Source of the DNA: Stropharia rugosoannulata
Taxonomy: Eukaryota; Basidiomycota; Agaricomycetes; Agaricales; Strophariaceae
DNA length: 64,000 bases
Assembly (NCBI GenBank): GCA_028532985.1
Contig: JANCIK010000009.1
Span: 1,178,001 to 1,242,000, forward strand
Reading direction: 5' to 3'
Program-made: the position numbers and the translations under genes
Shown here: positions 11,223 to 23,700 of the stretch, in pieces
How positions within the stretch are numbered: the stretch's first letter is position 1
Layout of the letters: each line of letters begins with the position of its first letter
Notes under the pieces: generated by a model
Seen by the model: the letters and a program-made list of their open reading frames with translations, nothing else
What the model was told of the DNA's origin: nothing
Databases searched by the model: none

Positions 11223-11977
11223 GTCAAGAGCGTCGTCAACAGTACTAACAACAGTACCAGTGATTTATGGGCCACGGCGCCGGAGTTTGTAGTATTTGAC
11301 CTGCAACCCCATTCCAACTGCACACTCATTCGAGCCCTGTGGAATCCCTTACAGATTTTACTTTACTTCCTTCAAGCTTCCCTTCCGGGCCTACTTGCGA
11401 GCTCTCACACTCTTCTGTTACCCTACTACTGGACATAGGGTAAGTGCTGCTGGGCATATTTCCTCGGTAAACATCAATGTCATCAGCTTACTTTACCTCA
11501 GCAACTCAACGGTCAACCATTACTAAGACTCCGACGAAATGTTTTGTCACTCAGGCATCAACAATTACAACCTAAACCTCCAAAATTCACATGCTGCATG
11601 CTCACCTGCGAACAGCTCTGTGGCAATATTGACAGACTGTTCAACCAGGGACATTGTGTTCCGACTTCAGTACTCTGTTGCCTGTATCAAGTACAGCATA
11701 CCCAGAAACTGGCACAAGCGAGGGAGCTCCGAGCTCTGCTCGGAGCGAGCGAGCTTCGGTATCTCTAACTTTAATTTCAAGCTACTTTGACTTCTAAGTT
11801 CTGATGTGCATTTATGCCTCATTACTTCAACAATGTGTCATAGACCTCTTAGACAGACAAACAGCTTACAAGAATTTGTATATTTTTCTACTACAATCTT
11901 ACCATCATTAAAGTGTTGTAATTGTGGATCTTGAAGCTCTGACTATTCAAACCGTGCGAAGCACGGGTCACTGCTAG

Positions 11978-12237
11978 TACTTATTAATGGGCAAATAAAC
12001 GTAATAAAGAGGTACGGATTTCTTCGTTCCCAGTGCAAGTAAGAACTGTAGAGCCATGAAATCAGACTACTTATTGTAAACGAGCAGGTCGTCCTGTCTG
12101 TAATGAAGGCATGGATTAAACATGTTACAAAATAAAGATAAGTACATTTAGTGTAAGCATCTACCCGCGAAGTTGCCAATAAAAACCCAGTAAATAAATC
12201 GAAAAGCTGTATTCATGTCCTAATGGATTGGTCATGT
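11978..12237. other. Short spacer between Helitron and BTB gene
   Basis: AT-rich. It probably holds the 3' UTR of the minus-strand BTB gene. No other feature seen. Confidence 0.5.
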
Positions 12238-13565
12238 TCACGACTTTTGAAAATGGTCAACCAACCCTGAGACAATGTCGTCTCGTAGTATCGTAATCGA
12301 CTCCAATGCCGCAAGCCTGCAGTCGAACATCATAGGCGATGCTACCGTCCATTTTTTGAGTAGGATCATCATCGCTTTGAGCCTTCCGAGGACATCCGCC
12401 TCTCCATACCGTAGCATTTGATTCGCCGAGCTGGCATTAAGCCACATCTCAGTCCACGCCTCGAGACACTCGCCATGCGAGGTACACCCGCTATGCTCGA
12501 ACGTCGATGGGGTAACACGCACCCGATCCCACAAAGCCACCAGTGAGTCATGAGCGGCGAGAAACCGTAAGCGTCTATCAGCGTCCATGGACCAGTTGGC
12601 CGAGTCGTCAGATAGGGCGCCCTTTGTATTCTGTTCCAAGGCGACGAGCTCCTTGTAATAGATAACACCTTGCAGGCGGCGGAGACCATAGGCTTCGGCA
12701 ACGTTTAGTATGGGTGTCGGGTCCATATCCGTCCATAATATCCGTGCCACCAGGCGGTATGTCATCACGTTAAGCAGTTCGTGGTGATCGCATAAAAGCG
12801 CAACCTTCAAGGCATGCGCGCACGTTTCAGGTGGCGCGGTGCGTAGAAAGCCGGTGTGATCCTGACAAAGGGTTAAGATCCGCTGGAGAGCCCAATCCTC
12901 GTATGAAGCTATGCAATATTTGTTTGCCATCTTTGCCACATTCAGAAGACGGGTGATTGAAGGGTTTTCGGTAGTTGAAATCAACTGCGTAGGACTAGCA
13001 AGGGCAATTGATCCAGTCAGTAATATATAAAGTAGATAAATATTAACATTAGCTTACGTAGCATATATTGCCCAGAGGAGATCCCGAAATTCGTCTACTG
13101 TATCGAATAATGGAATTGGAGACGTGTCTGGTAGGTGGCCGATTATTGGAAGGCTGAACATGTCTCCGAAAGCAGACGGCTCTCGTATAAGATAACATTT
13201 ATGCACCTTTAGGACTATGCGTTGGTGATGAAAATGGGGACAGTAAGAAGGAGGTTTACCTTGAATAACGTGCGCTCCACCCGAAACACGCATAAGCCAC
13301 CCTCTGAGTCGTTCTTGTAAAAATCTTTGTCCAGCGTCAAGCCTTCTTCAGAGGAATAAATGTGTTCTGACTTGATGAATGAGCGTACATCTTTCGTTAG
13401 CTTCTTGACGTCTATCCACTCCTCCGCCGGCAGAGGAGAGCAAAGAGCGGATGTTGAAGTAGTTGAAGACTCGATGTTCTTTATCAGACGCCTGGAGCTC
13501 TTCAAGATCAACTTGGAGAGGAACCGGAACTTGTGTGTCGGGTTCAAGAGGAGCAGAGAGACCAT
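12238..13565 (-). CDS. BTB/POZ-domain protein (fungal type)
   Basis: BTB-domain proteins mediate homotypic contacts and often act as adaptors for cullin-3 ligases or in transcription; Agaricomycetes have many of unknown role. Reading right to left, an exon ending DSEGGLCVFRVERTLFK joins across a GT-AG intron to VHKCYLIREPSAFGDMFSLP, the BTB core. It continues through FDTVDEFRDLLWAIYA, then across a second intron to TPTQLISTTENPS and a long helical C-terminal exon (NVAKMANKYCIASYEDWALQRI...) ending VDHFQKS. The 5' end is uncertain. The longest frame begins at 13565, but a frameshifted exon upstream (PVPLQVDLEELQASDKEH) that splices to LTLDKDFY is also plausible and would put the true start near or beyond 13650. 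No second domain is visible. Confidence 0.75.
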
Positions 13566-14667
13566 CGAGGTCGTTTTGGCGGGTATAATCAGGGCGTTCG
13601 AGCCACAGTTGCTTAGAGCAGATAGACTGAAGAGAAGCGCCTTAAAAGACTACTGTAGCGGCAAGCGAATATGAACCAACATGATGAATCCACGTGTGCC
13701 ACAGTCGAGTAGTTGTACGGAAGCCCTTTGAGTACATGTTAATGGCATGTAGGGTATACCCCAGATGATCCTGGGGGAGATAGGGTGAATAGCATGAAAG
13801 ACCTGACACAAACGTTTTGCGCCTGCGGTGTGGCATTAGAGTAGCATGTTAGATGCGGGTTAGGTGCAGGTGGTAAAACTGCACAAGATATACGGCCGTG
13901 AACCTGCAGCATGCCCGATCCCCACTTTATGACACGTTCAAGGCCATTCTATTTGTTTTCTACAGCAAATTGTTGCTAAATCGTCCCGTCGGCGAGTGCC
14001 TCGGGCATCGGAAGGCTAGCGAGTAAGTCGACCGACTGCACCTTACAAGGGATTATTGAAGTCGTCCCAAAGTTGTCCCAGAGTTGGGTAACACATGTAA
14101 GTTGATTTGAGTAACAAATTGAATGGAGTCCGCGGAACGTGCAAGCGTCCAGCAAGCGTGTGCACCGTCGTCGAGCTGTTCGGCAACGGGCGGACTCGAT
14201 TGGACCGGCTGGTGTTTCAACGTCAACGCTTATCGTCCTTACCGTCTCCTGCGACAATTCTTCCCCTCCGACACCCGGCTATACATTACTTGCAGTCATT
14301 TTCTTCCTTACATCGCACTCATTGTGCATGCATTGTGCAGTCCAACATCGTTTGTCCTTCATTTGTCCTAGAGCATAGATCGAGGTTGCAGGCTGCACAG
14401 TTCCAATGTCAGGCGAAGGATAGCTAACCGGACAGCAACCATGTTTCGTAAGTAAGTATATATGTATGGTTTGATAATTATCCAGTTCGCTTTTGGTATT
14501 TGCCGTCTTCTGCGCTCTCGCACGGAGTCGCGCCAACTACTCAGTGACGATGACTGCCAATGAGCGAAGTTCAACCGACAGGAACGGATGACGTCAGACT
14601 ATTTTTAACTACAAGGCGCTCTTCCATGATAAAAACTCGATCAACCAGCCCGCTCCCCACCGCCGCA
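13566..14667. other. Divergent promoter region between BTB gene and phosphate carrier
   Basis: Several ORFs of 60-110 codons overlap here on both strands (for example 13976-14257 minus, 14107-14427 plus) without recognisable motifs. It may contain the 5' exon(s) of the BTB gene near 13566-13680. Confidence 0.45.
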
Positions 14668-15954
14668 ATGACCGCTTCATCACAGAAAACAGTGCCCTTC
14701 ATCGTTCCCCAATTCACCCAGAAGGATTACTCCTCCTTCTTCCTTGCAGGTGCACTATGTTGCACGTAAGTACACTTCGTTGATTATCTTTTGACGCTAA
14801 CTTTAACTCGTACTCCGCAGGATAAGCCATGGTGCTATGACCCGTAGGTTTCTCTTTCTTCTGCTTCAGATAGGTTTTTGATATATATTTGATCAGCTAT
14901 CGATGTCGTCAAGACGAGAATCCAAGTAGATCCTGCGTTCAAGACGCTTTCCTTCGTCTCTGGCACTAGGCACATTATTGCTTCAGAAGGTCCCCGAGCC
15001 CTTCTGACAGGATTTGGTCCTACTGCTGTTGGATACCTTGCTCAAGGGGGAGCTAAATTTGCCGGCTACGAGTATTGGAAGAAAAGATTCGTCCAAATAG
15101 CAGGTACACAAGAAGCTGCCGTAGAGCATAGAACTGCGATATACCTCGGAGCAGCTACTGTTGCAGAGTATGTTTTTGAATAATGCATGAGCTCACCGAC
15201 TATTGTTAAATTGGATTTTTTTTGGAACAGATTCTTCGCAGATATCCTGTTAACACCACTAGAAGCTACCCGTATTCGCCTTGTATCCCAAAAAGGGTAT
15301 GCAACTGGCCTTGTTACGGGATTTACACGACTGGCGCGCGAAGGCGGTATTCGTGAGATGTATGCAGGATTTTTGCCAATACTGTGCAAGTAAGTCGGTC
15401 GATTGAGCACTCGCATTTTGTTTTAGCTTACCTGGAACATAATAGGCAAATACCTTATGCGATCGGTCAATTCACAGTGAACGAATTTTGTCATGAGCTA
15501 GTGCTTAGATCTGTCACGGAAGATACAAAGAAGAAAATCGCGCAGACAGCTACACTAAAATACAGCATAGATCTTGGTAGCGGAATCATTGCAGGTTTTG
15601 CTGCTGCCATCCTCAGTCACGTAGGTCTACACTTATAGATACGCACCTCTTCGATTGACCACTGATTTCAGCCGGCCGATACACTTCTTTCGCAAATCAA
15701 TAAAGGACACGGGCCTACTGGGAGTATGACATCACGTCTCATAACTCTTGCCAGGGAAGCCGGCTTCAAAGGCCTCTTCGCTGGACTCGGACCAAGGATG
15801 ATTATGACTGCTGGTCTAGTATCATCTCAATTCTTGATGTATGGCGCTATCAAAGATGGTAAGTCGCATTTTATATATCCTATTAGCGTAAATTTTACTG
15901 AACGTTGCTTGCGAAGCTCTGGGTGCCCCTGCTGGACTAGAAATCCACAAGTAA
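14668..15954 (+). CDS. Mitochondrial phosphate carrier
   Basis: Inner-membrane carrier that brings phosphate into the matrix with a proton for ATP synthesis. The ATG at 14668 gives [21 protein letters not shown], the usual phosphate-carrier start ahead of the first helix. Six short exons join to show all three mitochondrial-carrier signatures: [11 protein letters not shown] (completed by splicing), [13 protein letters not shown] and [13 protein letters not shown]. Paired gating and substrate-contact segments include [35 protein letters not shown] and [17 protein letters not shown]. The last exon encodes [10 protein letters not shown] and stops at 15954. Length is about 320 residues, normal for Mir1/Pic-type carriers. 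No mutation seen in the signatures. Confidence 0.92.
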
Positions 15955-17715
15955 TAGAGAGATAGAGCAATATCACTACCTGCGTTAGAACTGCAAACAT
16001 TAATCATGTAATGGACTATATACAATAGTAATACAATAATATAATAGCATCCAACCCCTTTCAATATGTTTGGTGTGAAGATTTAGTTCGCATTATTTAC
16101 TCCAGGGGCTTTGAGTTTATCCACTTATTGATTACTAGCTCAAGGTTCGAATACATAACAAGCCTTTGTAACATGTAAAAGGTCATGAACGCGGTTGCAG
16201 GGCGCCAGGCTTGCAACTGATCAGACGTCTAATTGTTCAGTCACACTGTTGATAATACATAGTGAACATTGGAAAACTACATAAATTATATGGACCCTGG
16301 AGGAAACCAACAAATTTATGTCATAAATCTTCTCTTTCGAAAATCCGACTAGACCTAAGAGCCAGTGGAGAATCTATCGGCCTCAGATACATACTCTTCT
16401 AGGATCACACCGAAAAGGTGAATACGAAGATACCTGGGATTCTACGGGCTCGGGAGACAGAGGCGGCCGTACATAAGAATCTTGCTCAGGCATGCTCAAA
16501 TAGCCGGATACATTGCTTCGGTGGACGGTCGATTTCGTTAGCTCCGTCATTGCCAAGCGGGAACATATCGTGAGGTATGCGTGTCTGGCACAGGTTTACA
16601 TGGGTAAGCAGCGGGAAGCCTGTCCTTCTCGACATGATCGGCGCGAGTTGTAATGGTCTATTTATAGACACGGTAGAGGGGTGGTAATAGCAAGTTGTAT
16701 GCATCTTGTATGCATATGGTAAGGCCGGAGATCTTCTGCCTTTTTCGGTCATAAGTCCAATTCAAATACAAGGATGCAATATCCCCGTCAAACGAGGTCA
16801 AACGTGGTGAGAAAGAAAGAGAGGCTTTCCAGAAGAGAAGAAATGTCATGCTTTCATCGGCCAAAGGCCTTGACTGACAAAAAGAAGCCGGTTAGCTCCT
16901 GCCATACTGGTATAAATGAACACAGAGGATTACCAACATATCACGACACCTATTGAACTCGACCAGTGATTAGTGAGTAATCATTGGGCAAAGAGGTAAA
17001 CATGCCAATGACATGCTATGATTGAGAGGCACCTCCTCAGAGTAAACATCCAGGCACCTGTATTTTATTTGCTCAGGTGCCGCCATACACCGTCGGGATC
17101 AAGGATACACATTGTCAGCATCTTTAAACTAGACTGTGTACAGAGGTTTAATTTTCATTGCCAGAGGAAACATTCTCATAGACTCCCATAGAGCACGGTC
17201 CCATAGCACGGGGTCTCATGCTACAAGTCACCCGGATGATAAAGCAAAAAGAAGCGCACAGCAGTCAGCAAACGGCTAGTCTGGTGATAGCAACGCCCTT
17301 CCTGGATGTATGCGTAAACAGAGTGTACTCATCAGTAATGTGTTCCTGTCGTGGCCGGTACGAGATCTGCGTGTATATGTTCTATTAAAAATGTTCGGAT
17401 TTCAGGAAAGAGTAGGCCTTTCCCCAGTAAACTGTAACAGTGGTCGAGACCTGACTCACTGCGAAAAATAGAGACCGTAAAGCCACCAATCGGCGCACGC
17501 TCTAGCACGATCAGAAGCCATATGACGATTATCTCTCAGCCCAATGTGAAATTAGGTCTGTATGCTGGCATAGGTGCAAATCCATCCATGTGAATGGTTG
17601 CTACAGTCAGCCCACCGTCAAGTGCTATATGCTCATCCAGATTCATGCTTTCTGGAAGGGGAAGTCAGCTGGTTGGTTATGAACATACAGGAGAGGTCTT
17701 TACATAGCCTCAGGT
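15955..17715. other. Intergenic between convergent phosphate-carrier and SDR genes
   Basis: No gene recognised. It contains a perfect 8-bp inverted repeat with a 13-nt loop (17053-17081) and short CCATAG/CACGG-type repeats at 17180-17220. Small ORFs (for example 16486-16752 minus, 17574-17864 plus) have no support. Confidence 0.45.
17053..17081. repeat. Perfect inverted repeat (hairpin)
   Basis: GGCACCTG (17053-17060) and CAGGTGCC (17074-17081) are exact reverse complements around 13 AT-rich bases. A partial third copy of the arm (GGCACCTCC) lies just upstream near 17030. Function unknown. Confidence 0.7.
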
Positions 17716-19092
17716 TCATATTCTCTGGACCTGTTCATCCATCCATGTCCATAGTTCTTCTGAAAGAACCGGGTCTAATCCGACTTTATTTGCCGTTCCA
17801 ACGCGTGCCCAAGGCACGAGATACTGTTCATATTCAAATTGAAGTTAGGAGAAGCCCCCAATAGTAGATGATGTCAGGACTTTGCCGTTGAAATCGACAC
17901 ACTCGGGCGAGGTGCCGGCCCATAACTGCGTGAGAGCACCATCCAAAGGCTCGTACAGAAGCGGCCACTGCGGTTGAAGTTGCAGGTCACTCTCTCGGTT
18001 AGAAATATCGCAGACACTTACTAAGAGAGTCATATGTGCGCGTTCAATAACGTTGAAATGACGAGCAAGCTCTGATCTAATATTTCCGGGGTTCAGCGCG
18101 GTCGAGATAATTCCCTGGTCTCCGTATTTCCGCGCGAGAGCGGTCGAAAATGACACGTTTGCCTGCGGAAACACGGCTCAGTGAGCTTATGGGCCTAAAG
18201 GTTATGTTATCGATAAAGCCGGAAATAACGCTTGCTTACCAGTTTGCTTTGGGCATACAGTGCGTGCCGGCCTTTTCTCCTCCGCGCCGAAGTATCAAGA
18301 AAAGTGTTGAAGTCGATCGTATATGGTAGCATTGAGACACAAGAAGACGTATTCACGACACGAACTTTCTTATCGGGACTGGTTGTAACACCAGCGAGCA
18401 AAGCGGGAAGCAGAAGTTTCGTCAGATAGAAGGGACCTAGTACATTGGTACCAAATGTAAGGTCGTATCCCTGGACCGTCAATTCGTCGATAGAGGGAGC
18501 CATCACAGCCCTAGTCGTACACTTATTGATGAACATATTACTCACTTAAGTCGGGAGAGGCTCACGCGTTGTTAACAAGGACATGAAGTTCATCTTCCTT
18601 GCGCAAAAAGTCTTCTGCTCCGGCTTTGATTGACTTTAAGTCGGAGAGGTCCATATTAAGTAGAATCCCTTCATGTCCTGTTTCTTCCTTAAGCTCCTCA
18701 ATGACCTTCGCAGCTTTGTTCAGGTCTCTCGCTGCAATGTACACCTTAGCATTGTGTTTCAAGAGTTCCTGTAATCAGAGAATCGCAGTCGTAAGTGGTC
18801 GTTAAAGTGAGGCTTGATCATTATCCACGTCGTTGAAGCTTCACCCTGTAGCTTCAAGAGCGAGATGATTCTGACGAGCCAATTTACTTGCAATTCACCT
18901 TGGCTGTTGCTTTCCCAATACCTGCCACGCGTTCGTTAAACTCCACTGGCTGGTCTGTAGTGAGGTCGTGTTCATACCACTGGTGGCCCCTGTCACTATT
19001 ATAACTCTCCCTGAAAGGTCCGGAATATCTTCAGGAGAGAAGTGGCTCTTTGGAGGGAAAGACTGGGTAAAGAAAGACTGCACGAGACCCAT
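17716..19092 (-). CDS. Short-chain dehydrogenase/reductase (retinol-dehydrogenase-like), copy 1
   Basis: NAD(P)-dependent oxidoreductase of the classical SDR superfamily. The start at 19092 gives [28 protein letters not shown], then the nucleotide-binding GxxxGxG motif, assembled by splicing as [13 protein letters not shown]. It is followed by [13 protein letters not shown] (an Arg favouring NADP), the MDLSDLKS acidic turn, [31 protein letters not shown] and the catalytic YAQSK. After [10 protein letters not shown] and [15 protein letters not shown], a final exon reads YLVPWARVG...[12 protein letters not shown] and stops at 17716, which a single frame would miss. About 320 residues. The next gene upstream on the same strand is a clear paralogue. 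Substrate is not predictable; the conserved Gly, Asn, Ser, Tyr and Lys are all present. Confidence 0.9.
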
Positions 19093-19946
19093 TCACGCTT
19101 TTGAATGCTTAGCGGTGTCCAGAGTAAGTTATTGACGTCGATGATGTGCCAGTGAGCCAATCAAGTAGAATACGCTGTGTTGATGAAACTGAGCATTTTA
19201 CAACTTTGTCGCTTCTGTTGAAGTTGTGGGAGACTAGCGAGCACTGTTCGTGATTTGCCGAAAAGGCATGGGAGCATCAAAGAGTTATCACGACTCACAG
19301 AGGCTCTCCCTTGTATTATAACTCAACGTCAACTATAATCGAGTCTTGATCGAGTTACGAGTGAAGGGTGGTCGCCTGCGGTCATTTGATTTGAGCCTAT
19401 CCCTTGAACCATTTTCACTAGCCTTCACTTCCGGTTTCCTTGCGATTTAGCCAAGATTTGGCCCGTTTACAAGTACGAACTGGCAGACGGTGGCTAATCC
19501 CTCCCGGCAACGGTTTACTAAAATACTTAATCTATTCTTGGACGTTGCATTATTGGTACTGCCAAGGTGCTGCACCGCAGCATCGGGCTTACCAACTTGG
19601 AGCTGTTATGGAGTACCACAAAGTAACTACGAAAAAATGTATATGGCCACTTGAGAGTTGGTCTATACTAATGTTTTTATCAAGAATTCTTATTGTGATA
19701 AGCAACTTTTCGGGCTCTCTCAAGGGACTCCCGGAAGTGCAGTTTGAGCGCAGTTAGCAGCCTGTCATGTGCTCCCATGTGTTGTTGTTCATCATCATTA
19801 TAATTTGTGACACAGTCATTCGTGCCCTCCGTTAAGCAAGAAATCATTGAAGTCATTAAATTAATCCGTGGTGCTTTGAGACGAGACATATGGAAAGCAG
19901 GTATATACTGTGATGCAAATTGGCAAAGGTTTTGAAATAACTCCAT
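19093..19946. other. Spacer between the tandem SDR genes
   Basis: Contains the promoter of copy 1 and the 3' UTR of copy 2. No other gene recognised; ORFs at 19440-19757 plus and 19680-19946 minus look accidental. Confidence 0.5.
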
Positions 19947-21287
19947 TCACTGATAAGCAATTACTTGCTTCTCCATCCAGTCCCACATCTGAGCACCAAG
20001 CTTAGGATCTAATGCTGCCCTATTCGGTGTACCGATCCGTGCCCAAGGTATGAGATACTATTCGGTTCCGATTAATGAGGGTGCTGAAAAGAGTCAAATA
20101 AAAATATACGAACCTTTCCATTTAGTTGTGCTCCTTCAGGTGACGTTCCTGCCCATAGCTGAGTCAAGGCTCCATACGAAGGATCCCATAATATCAGTTT
20201 CTGTTATTTGAAGACATTTAAAGTTTCACTTTTGGGGAGAGGACTAAACACCTACCACAAGACCATGTTGCCATGAGGGTAGATGTCGCATAAGGTCTGA
20301 GTCGAGGTTCCCAGGATTTAACGAGGTTGACACGATTCCCTGGGAGCCGTACCGGCGGTCCAATTCATTAGAGAATATGATGTTACCCTGAACGTGCGAG
20401 GTTATGCCTCAGAGAGATATGATTATGATTAGACGATGCGCTTACCAGCTTGCTTTGCGAATACATCACGCTGCTGCCTTTCTTTCTTCGCTCGGGAGTG
20501 TCCTTCAATGTATTGAAATCGACGTCTCCAATGAACATCGCCGCGGCAGACGAGGTATTGACTACTCGTGCTTTGCCATCGGGACTGGACTTTGCTCCGG
20601 CAAGAAGAGCAGGAAGAAGGAGAGTGGTGAAGTAGTAGTGACCTATCAAACAGTTAGATCGCTAAGCGGCGGCCCTTGCTCACTCTGCGTACCGAGCACA
20701 TTCGTCCCGAATTGCACGTCGTAGCCTTGCGCCGTCAACTCGTCTATAGGATTCAACATAACACCTCTATAGGGCCCTTTAGTATTCATACAAATATGGG
20801 GACTGGAAACACTTACGCATTATTAAAGAGGACGTGAAGCTTAGTTTCCTTCCTAATCGCGTAAAATAACGTAAGCCGAGTAAGTTGATGATGATGATGC
20901 CAACCAAAGTACAAGTACGTACCTTAGGAAGTCTTCAGCAGCAGCTTTGACAGATTTCAAGTCCGCTAGGTCCAGTTGCAGGAAGACAGCCTCTCTGCCG
21001 GTTTGTTTTTGAAGCTCGAGGATGGACTCAGCGGCCTTCAGTTGGTTTCGACAAGCCATATAGACTTTGGCATTCTTTTCGAGAAGAGCCTTGACCGTCG
21101 CCTTTCCAACACCTGTAGTCAAAGTAGCATTCAGACCATGTGCATATGCAGACGGCGCTGGCGGTGGCTTACCAGTGTTCGAGCCAGTGACTATCATAAT
21201 TTTTCCAGAGAGGTCCGGGATGTTCTGGGGAGTGAACTTGGTCTCCGGAGGGTAGCCCTCGTTGATGAGTGAAGCTGCGACGCCCAT
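19947..21287 (-). CDS. Short-chain dehydrogenase/reductase, copy 2
   Basis: Tandem paralogue of the downstream SDR with the same exon plan. The start at 21287 gives MGVAASLINEGYPPETKFTPQ, then IPDLSGKIMIVTGSNTG|VGKATVKALLEK, AKVYMACRNQLKA, LDLADLKSVKAAAEDFLR, a short exon with VLFNNA, then LTAQGYDVQFGTNVLGHYYF, RVVNTSSAAA and the catalytic YSQSK. After splicing, [25 protein letters not shown] and a last exon YLIPWARIGTPNRAALDPKL...WDWMEKQVIAYQ end at 19947. An in-frame ATG a few codons upstream could also be used. Residues needed for SDR catalysis are intact. The shared start (PPxxxFxPxxIPDLSG) and end (PWAR(V/I)GT) support gene duplication. Confidence 0.9.
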
Positions 21288-23700
21288 GATGAAGATTTTC
21301 CGTGTATCAGGTAGGTGAGGCTTGAATGGAGGGGTGAGGAGTTTCGGGTGGAAATATTGGATAACCGAGGCACGACGGCTGGTACTTATATTCGTCGGCG
21401 TAAAACAAGATCGCCTTGCAAATCTGCATGAGAAATAGGTATAGGCGGAGAAGGAGCAATGCAGATTATTTTGACCCTTGAGGCTGTCGGAGGAATACTT
21501 GTTAATCTTGCGATCTGAGATTTCTACCGGTTCGGGCGCTTTCCCCTTTAGGAGATGTTTGATGTGTATGTTGCATTTGCACCGCAACAGGCGCCAGATT
21601 TTCCCAAATTCTGTTCTGAACGCTATTTTCTGAACCCGCAGGCACTATCCGTGGAAATGATAGTAATCTCAGTGAGGATGGGAATGTACTGTCGCAGCCG
21701 GATTCAGGGGTAAGTAGTGTCAGGCTCAAATTGAGATACGTGATAGCACTTTTCCAACCGACGTCGATGGTCGTTAAACACTACACAGACAGACAAACTT
21801 TTGTCAAAAATAAGTTATGAATTATGAGGTACATGCCTTACTGAGGATGCTTGGAATTGAAAATATTGGTTAAGGCCCGGCAGGAATAAGCACAAACGCT
21901 AAGTTTAGTAATGCAATCGCCCGGCGAGGGATTTGACCAGCCGAGATCCTGAGGAATCTCTATAGCTTGTGGACGTGTCGTGGCGGCGCTGAGTCTCACG
22001 ACTTTTGATGATGCAGTGGCTACATCATACCATTTCGCTGTGTTGCTGGGAGAACATGAAAATTTGACACGCACGTTATTGCAGAACCATACAGGGAAAA
22101 AGATAGAAACCATAAACGAAGCAAAAATAATTTTTCAGAAGGGAACGACGCTTAGCTCTCGCGCTTGTCCACTTTGATTGTTAAACATCCGAGAGGCCAA
22201 GAGTGTGCGCCGGCAGCCTTCAATTCCGATGGATTGCCCCTTCAAAGGATGGAACAACACTTTGTCAAAAAGGCCAATAAGTGCACTGTGGAAATCAGTT
22301 GAATTTGGACATACAGTTGCATGATGTTCAGCTGCCGATAAATTTCGACCATGTCTGGACCTACTCTTAGGGCTTCGTAAACTCCACGCGGATCAACGGT
22401 GGGTAGTGGCAACGCGCTTGAAGAACAAATAAATCTCGTACAAGAACTTCTCCTCTTCATGATCTCTACTAGAAGAGTAAAAATTTCAAGATAAATTTGG
22501 ACTCGGATAGATTTGGCTCATACCTGAAGGTACGTAGCAAGCTTCTAAAACAAATGATATTTGCAAATACCTATTTCTTAGTTGGCCGATATCTCCATGT
22601 TTCAGTGACTGAAAACTGGCCCGGACAAGAGTCGGCGATTCGAACCTTTTGAGACAGACAAATAGTGTCAGCCGGGGGACAGAGATCCTTCCTTGTATCG
22701 AAGAAGTAGCCCGTACAAGCGGTTAAGACTATCTCGGTGAGATTAGTCCCCAAATAGCACAGAATAAGTAGTTGCATAATCTGATCTTCCTGAAAGGCAT
22801 GCATTCCCCTTTATTCCAGAGTCGCCAGTTATCCATATGGCCCCATGACCTACTATCAAGCACTACTTCGAAACCAAAAAAAAAAAAAAAGCAGGCCAAT
22901 CTTTAAACGTTATAGTTCTTCAATTGAAATCGGGAGATCGAGAGGAGTATCTTTCAAGTTCACAGATTTGGTGGAAACCCGCAGATTACAATTCATCCCC
23001 ACGTCTTCATGCCTCATGACTTGGAAGAAGTAAGTGGACGTATTCAATGTGAGAAGGATATTTTATCTACCTTACTTTTGACAACATAATAGGTGGTCAT
23101 ATTGCAGTCCTGTTGCAGTCAACCAAAAGCAGTGTCCTAATGGCTTGCATCGCTTCGGAAACTCGAGCGCAAGCGTTTATATGCTGAGCAGGAAGTCTTG
23201 TAGGCTTCCATTACAGGATAAATCGGAGCACCTCCAAGTATTCGAGCAAGAAAAAGCATTAAACGAAGACACGAAGGAGAGCGCCTAATTCGTAGTTGTG
23301 ATTCCAAATTCCAGTGCGATTCGGAAGTCTGGCCTGAGTGGGCAGTCGTTGCTCAAGCACTAGAAAGACTACGTTTTAACAAATCTCAAGTACGGAGATT
23401 GCTGTCCAACAAATAGCTCCAGTTAGTCCAGGAGATGTTATCTTCAACGAGCAAGTCTAATGATGTGAAGTGAACGGAAGGTCTGTGCGCGTTGACTGAA
23501 CAGCGTGGGATACCTGATTACTTGAAGTGCAAAGTGCGGTTACTCCTTAGTCATAGAGCGCATGCCCGGACAAAACATACACACTACGCACTAGTTTTGT
23601 TGCTACTCTCTAGTAGCTATCTACTATATCGACAGCACTCCGCCTCTTGGCTGAACCTTGAACTGGAACATCAGACGATCTGAATTTTGCGATTGACATC
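21288..23700. other. Intergenic with weak ORFs
   Basis: Besides the weak minus-strand candidate at 22242-22804, no gene recognised. A run of 16 A lies at about 22866-22881. The region from about 23500 should hold the promoter of the zinc-finger protein gene. Confidence 0.4.
22242..22804 (-). CDS. Weak candidate: small two-exon gene of unknown function
   Basis: Two minus-strand frames, 22571-22804 (Leu/Cys-rich with a hydrophobic start MQLLILCYLGTNLTEIVL) and 22242-22460 (VDPRGVYEALRVGPDMVEIY...), could be exons of one gene separated by roughly 110 bases. No domain is recognised, no splice join was proven, and both may be chance. Confidence 0.18.

Larger units (their letters stand above)
10382..11977 (+). 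mobile_element. Non-autonomous Helitron (~1.6 kb), both ends present
   Basis: The left end begins TCTATATTATCTATATTA, the TC start and AT-rich leader typical of Helitrons. The right end has a hairpin, CCGTGC-GAA-GCACGG (11952-11966), followed seven bases later by CTAG (11974-11977). The element sits between A (10381) and T (11978), the expected A|T target, with no target-site duplication and no terminal inverted repeats. Inside there is no Rep/helicase coding region, so it would depend on a relative elsewhere. Internal structure: 32-bp tandem repeats near the 5' end and a pair of diverged ~90-bp direct repeats with intron-like borders. Orientation + means 5' TC end at the left. Assignment rests on terminal signatures only; copy number in the genome is unknown. 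Confidence 0.82.

Noticed and set aside
13976..14427. Overlapping ORFs on both strands upstream of the phosphate carrier
   Set aside because: No domains or splice support; overlapping frames of about 100 codons are expected by chance here.
22630..22650. Minus-strand GGTTCGAATC tRNA B-box match
   Set aside because: Flanking bases do not pair into a T-arm and no A box lies at the right distance.
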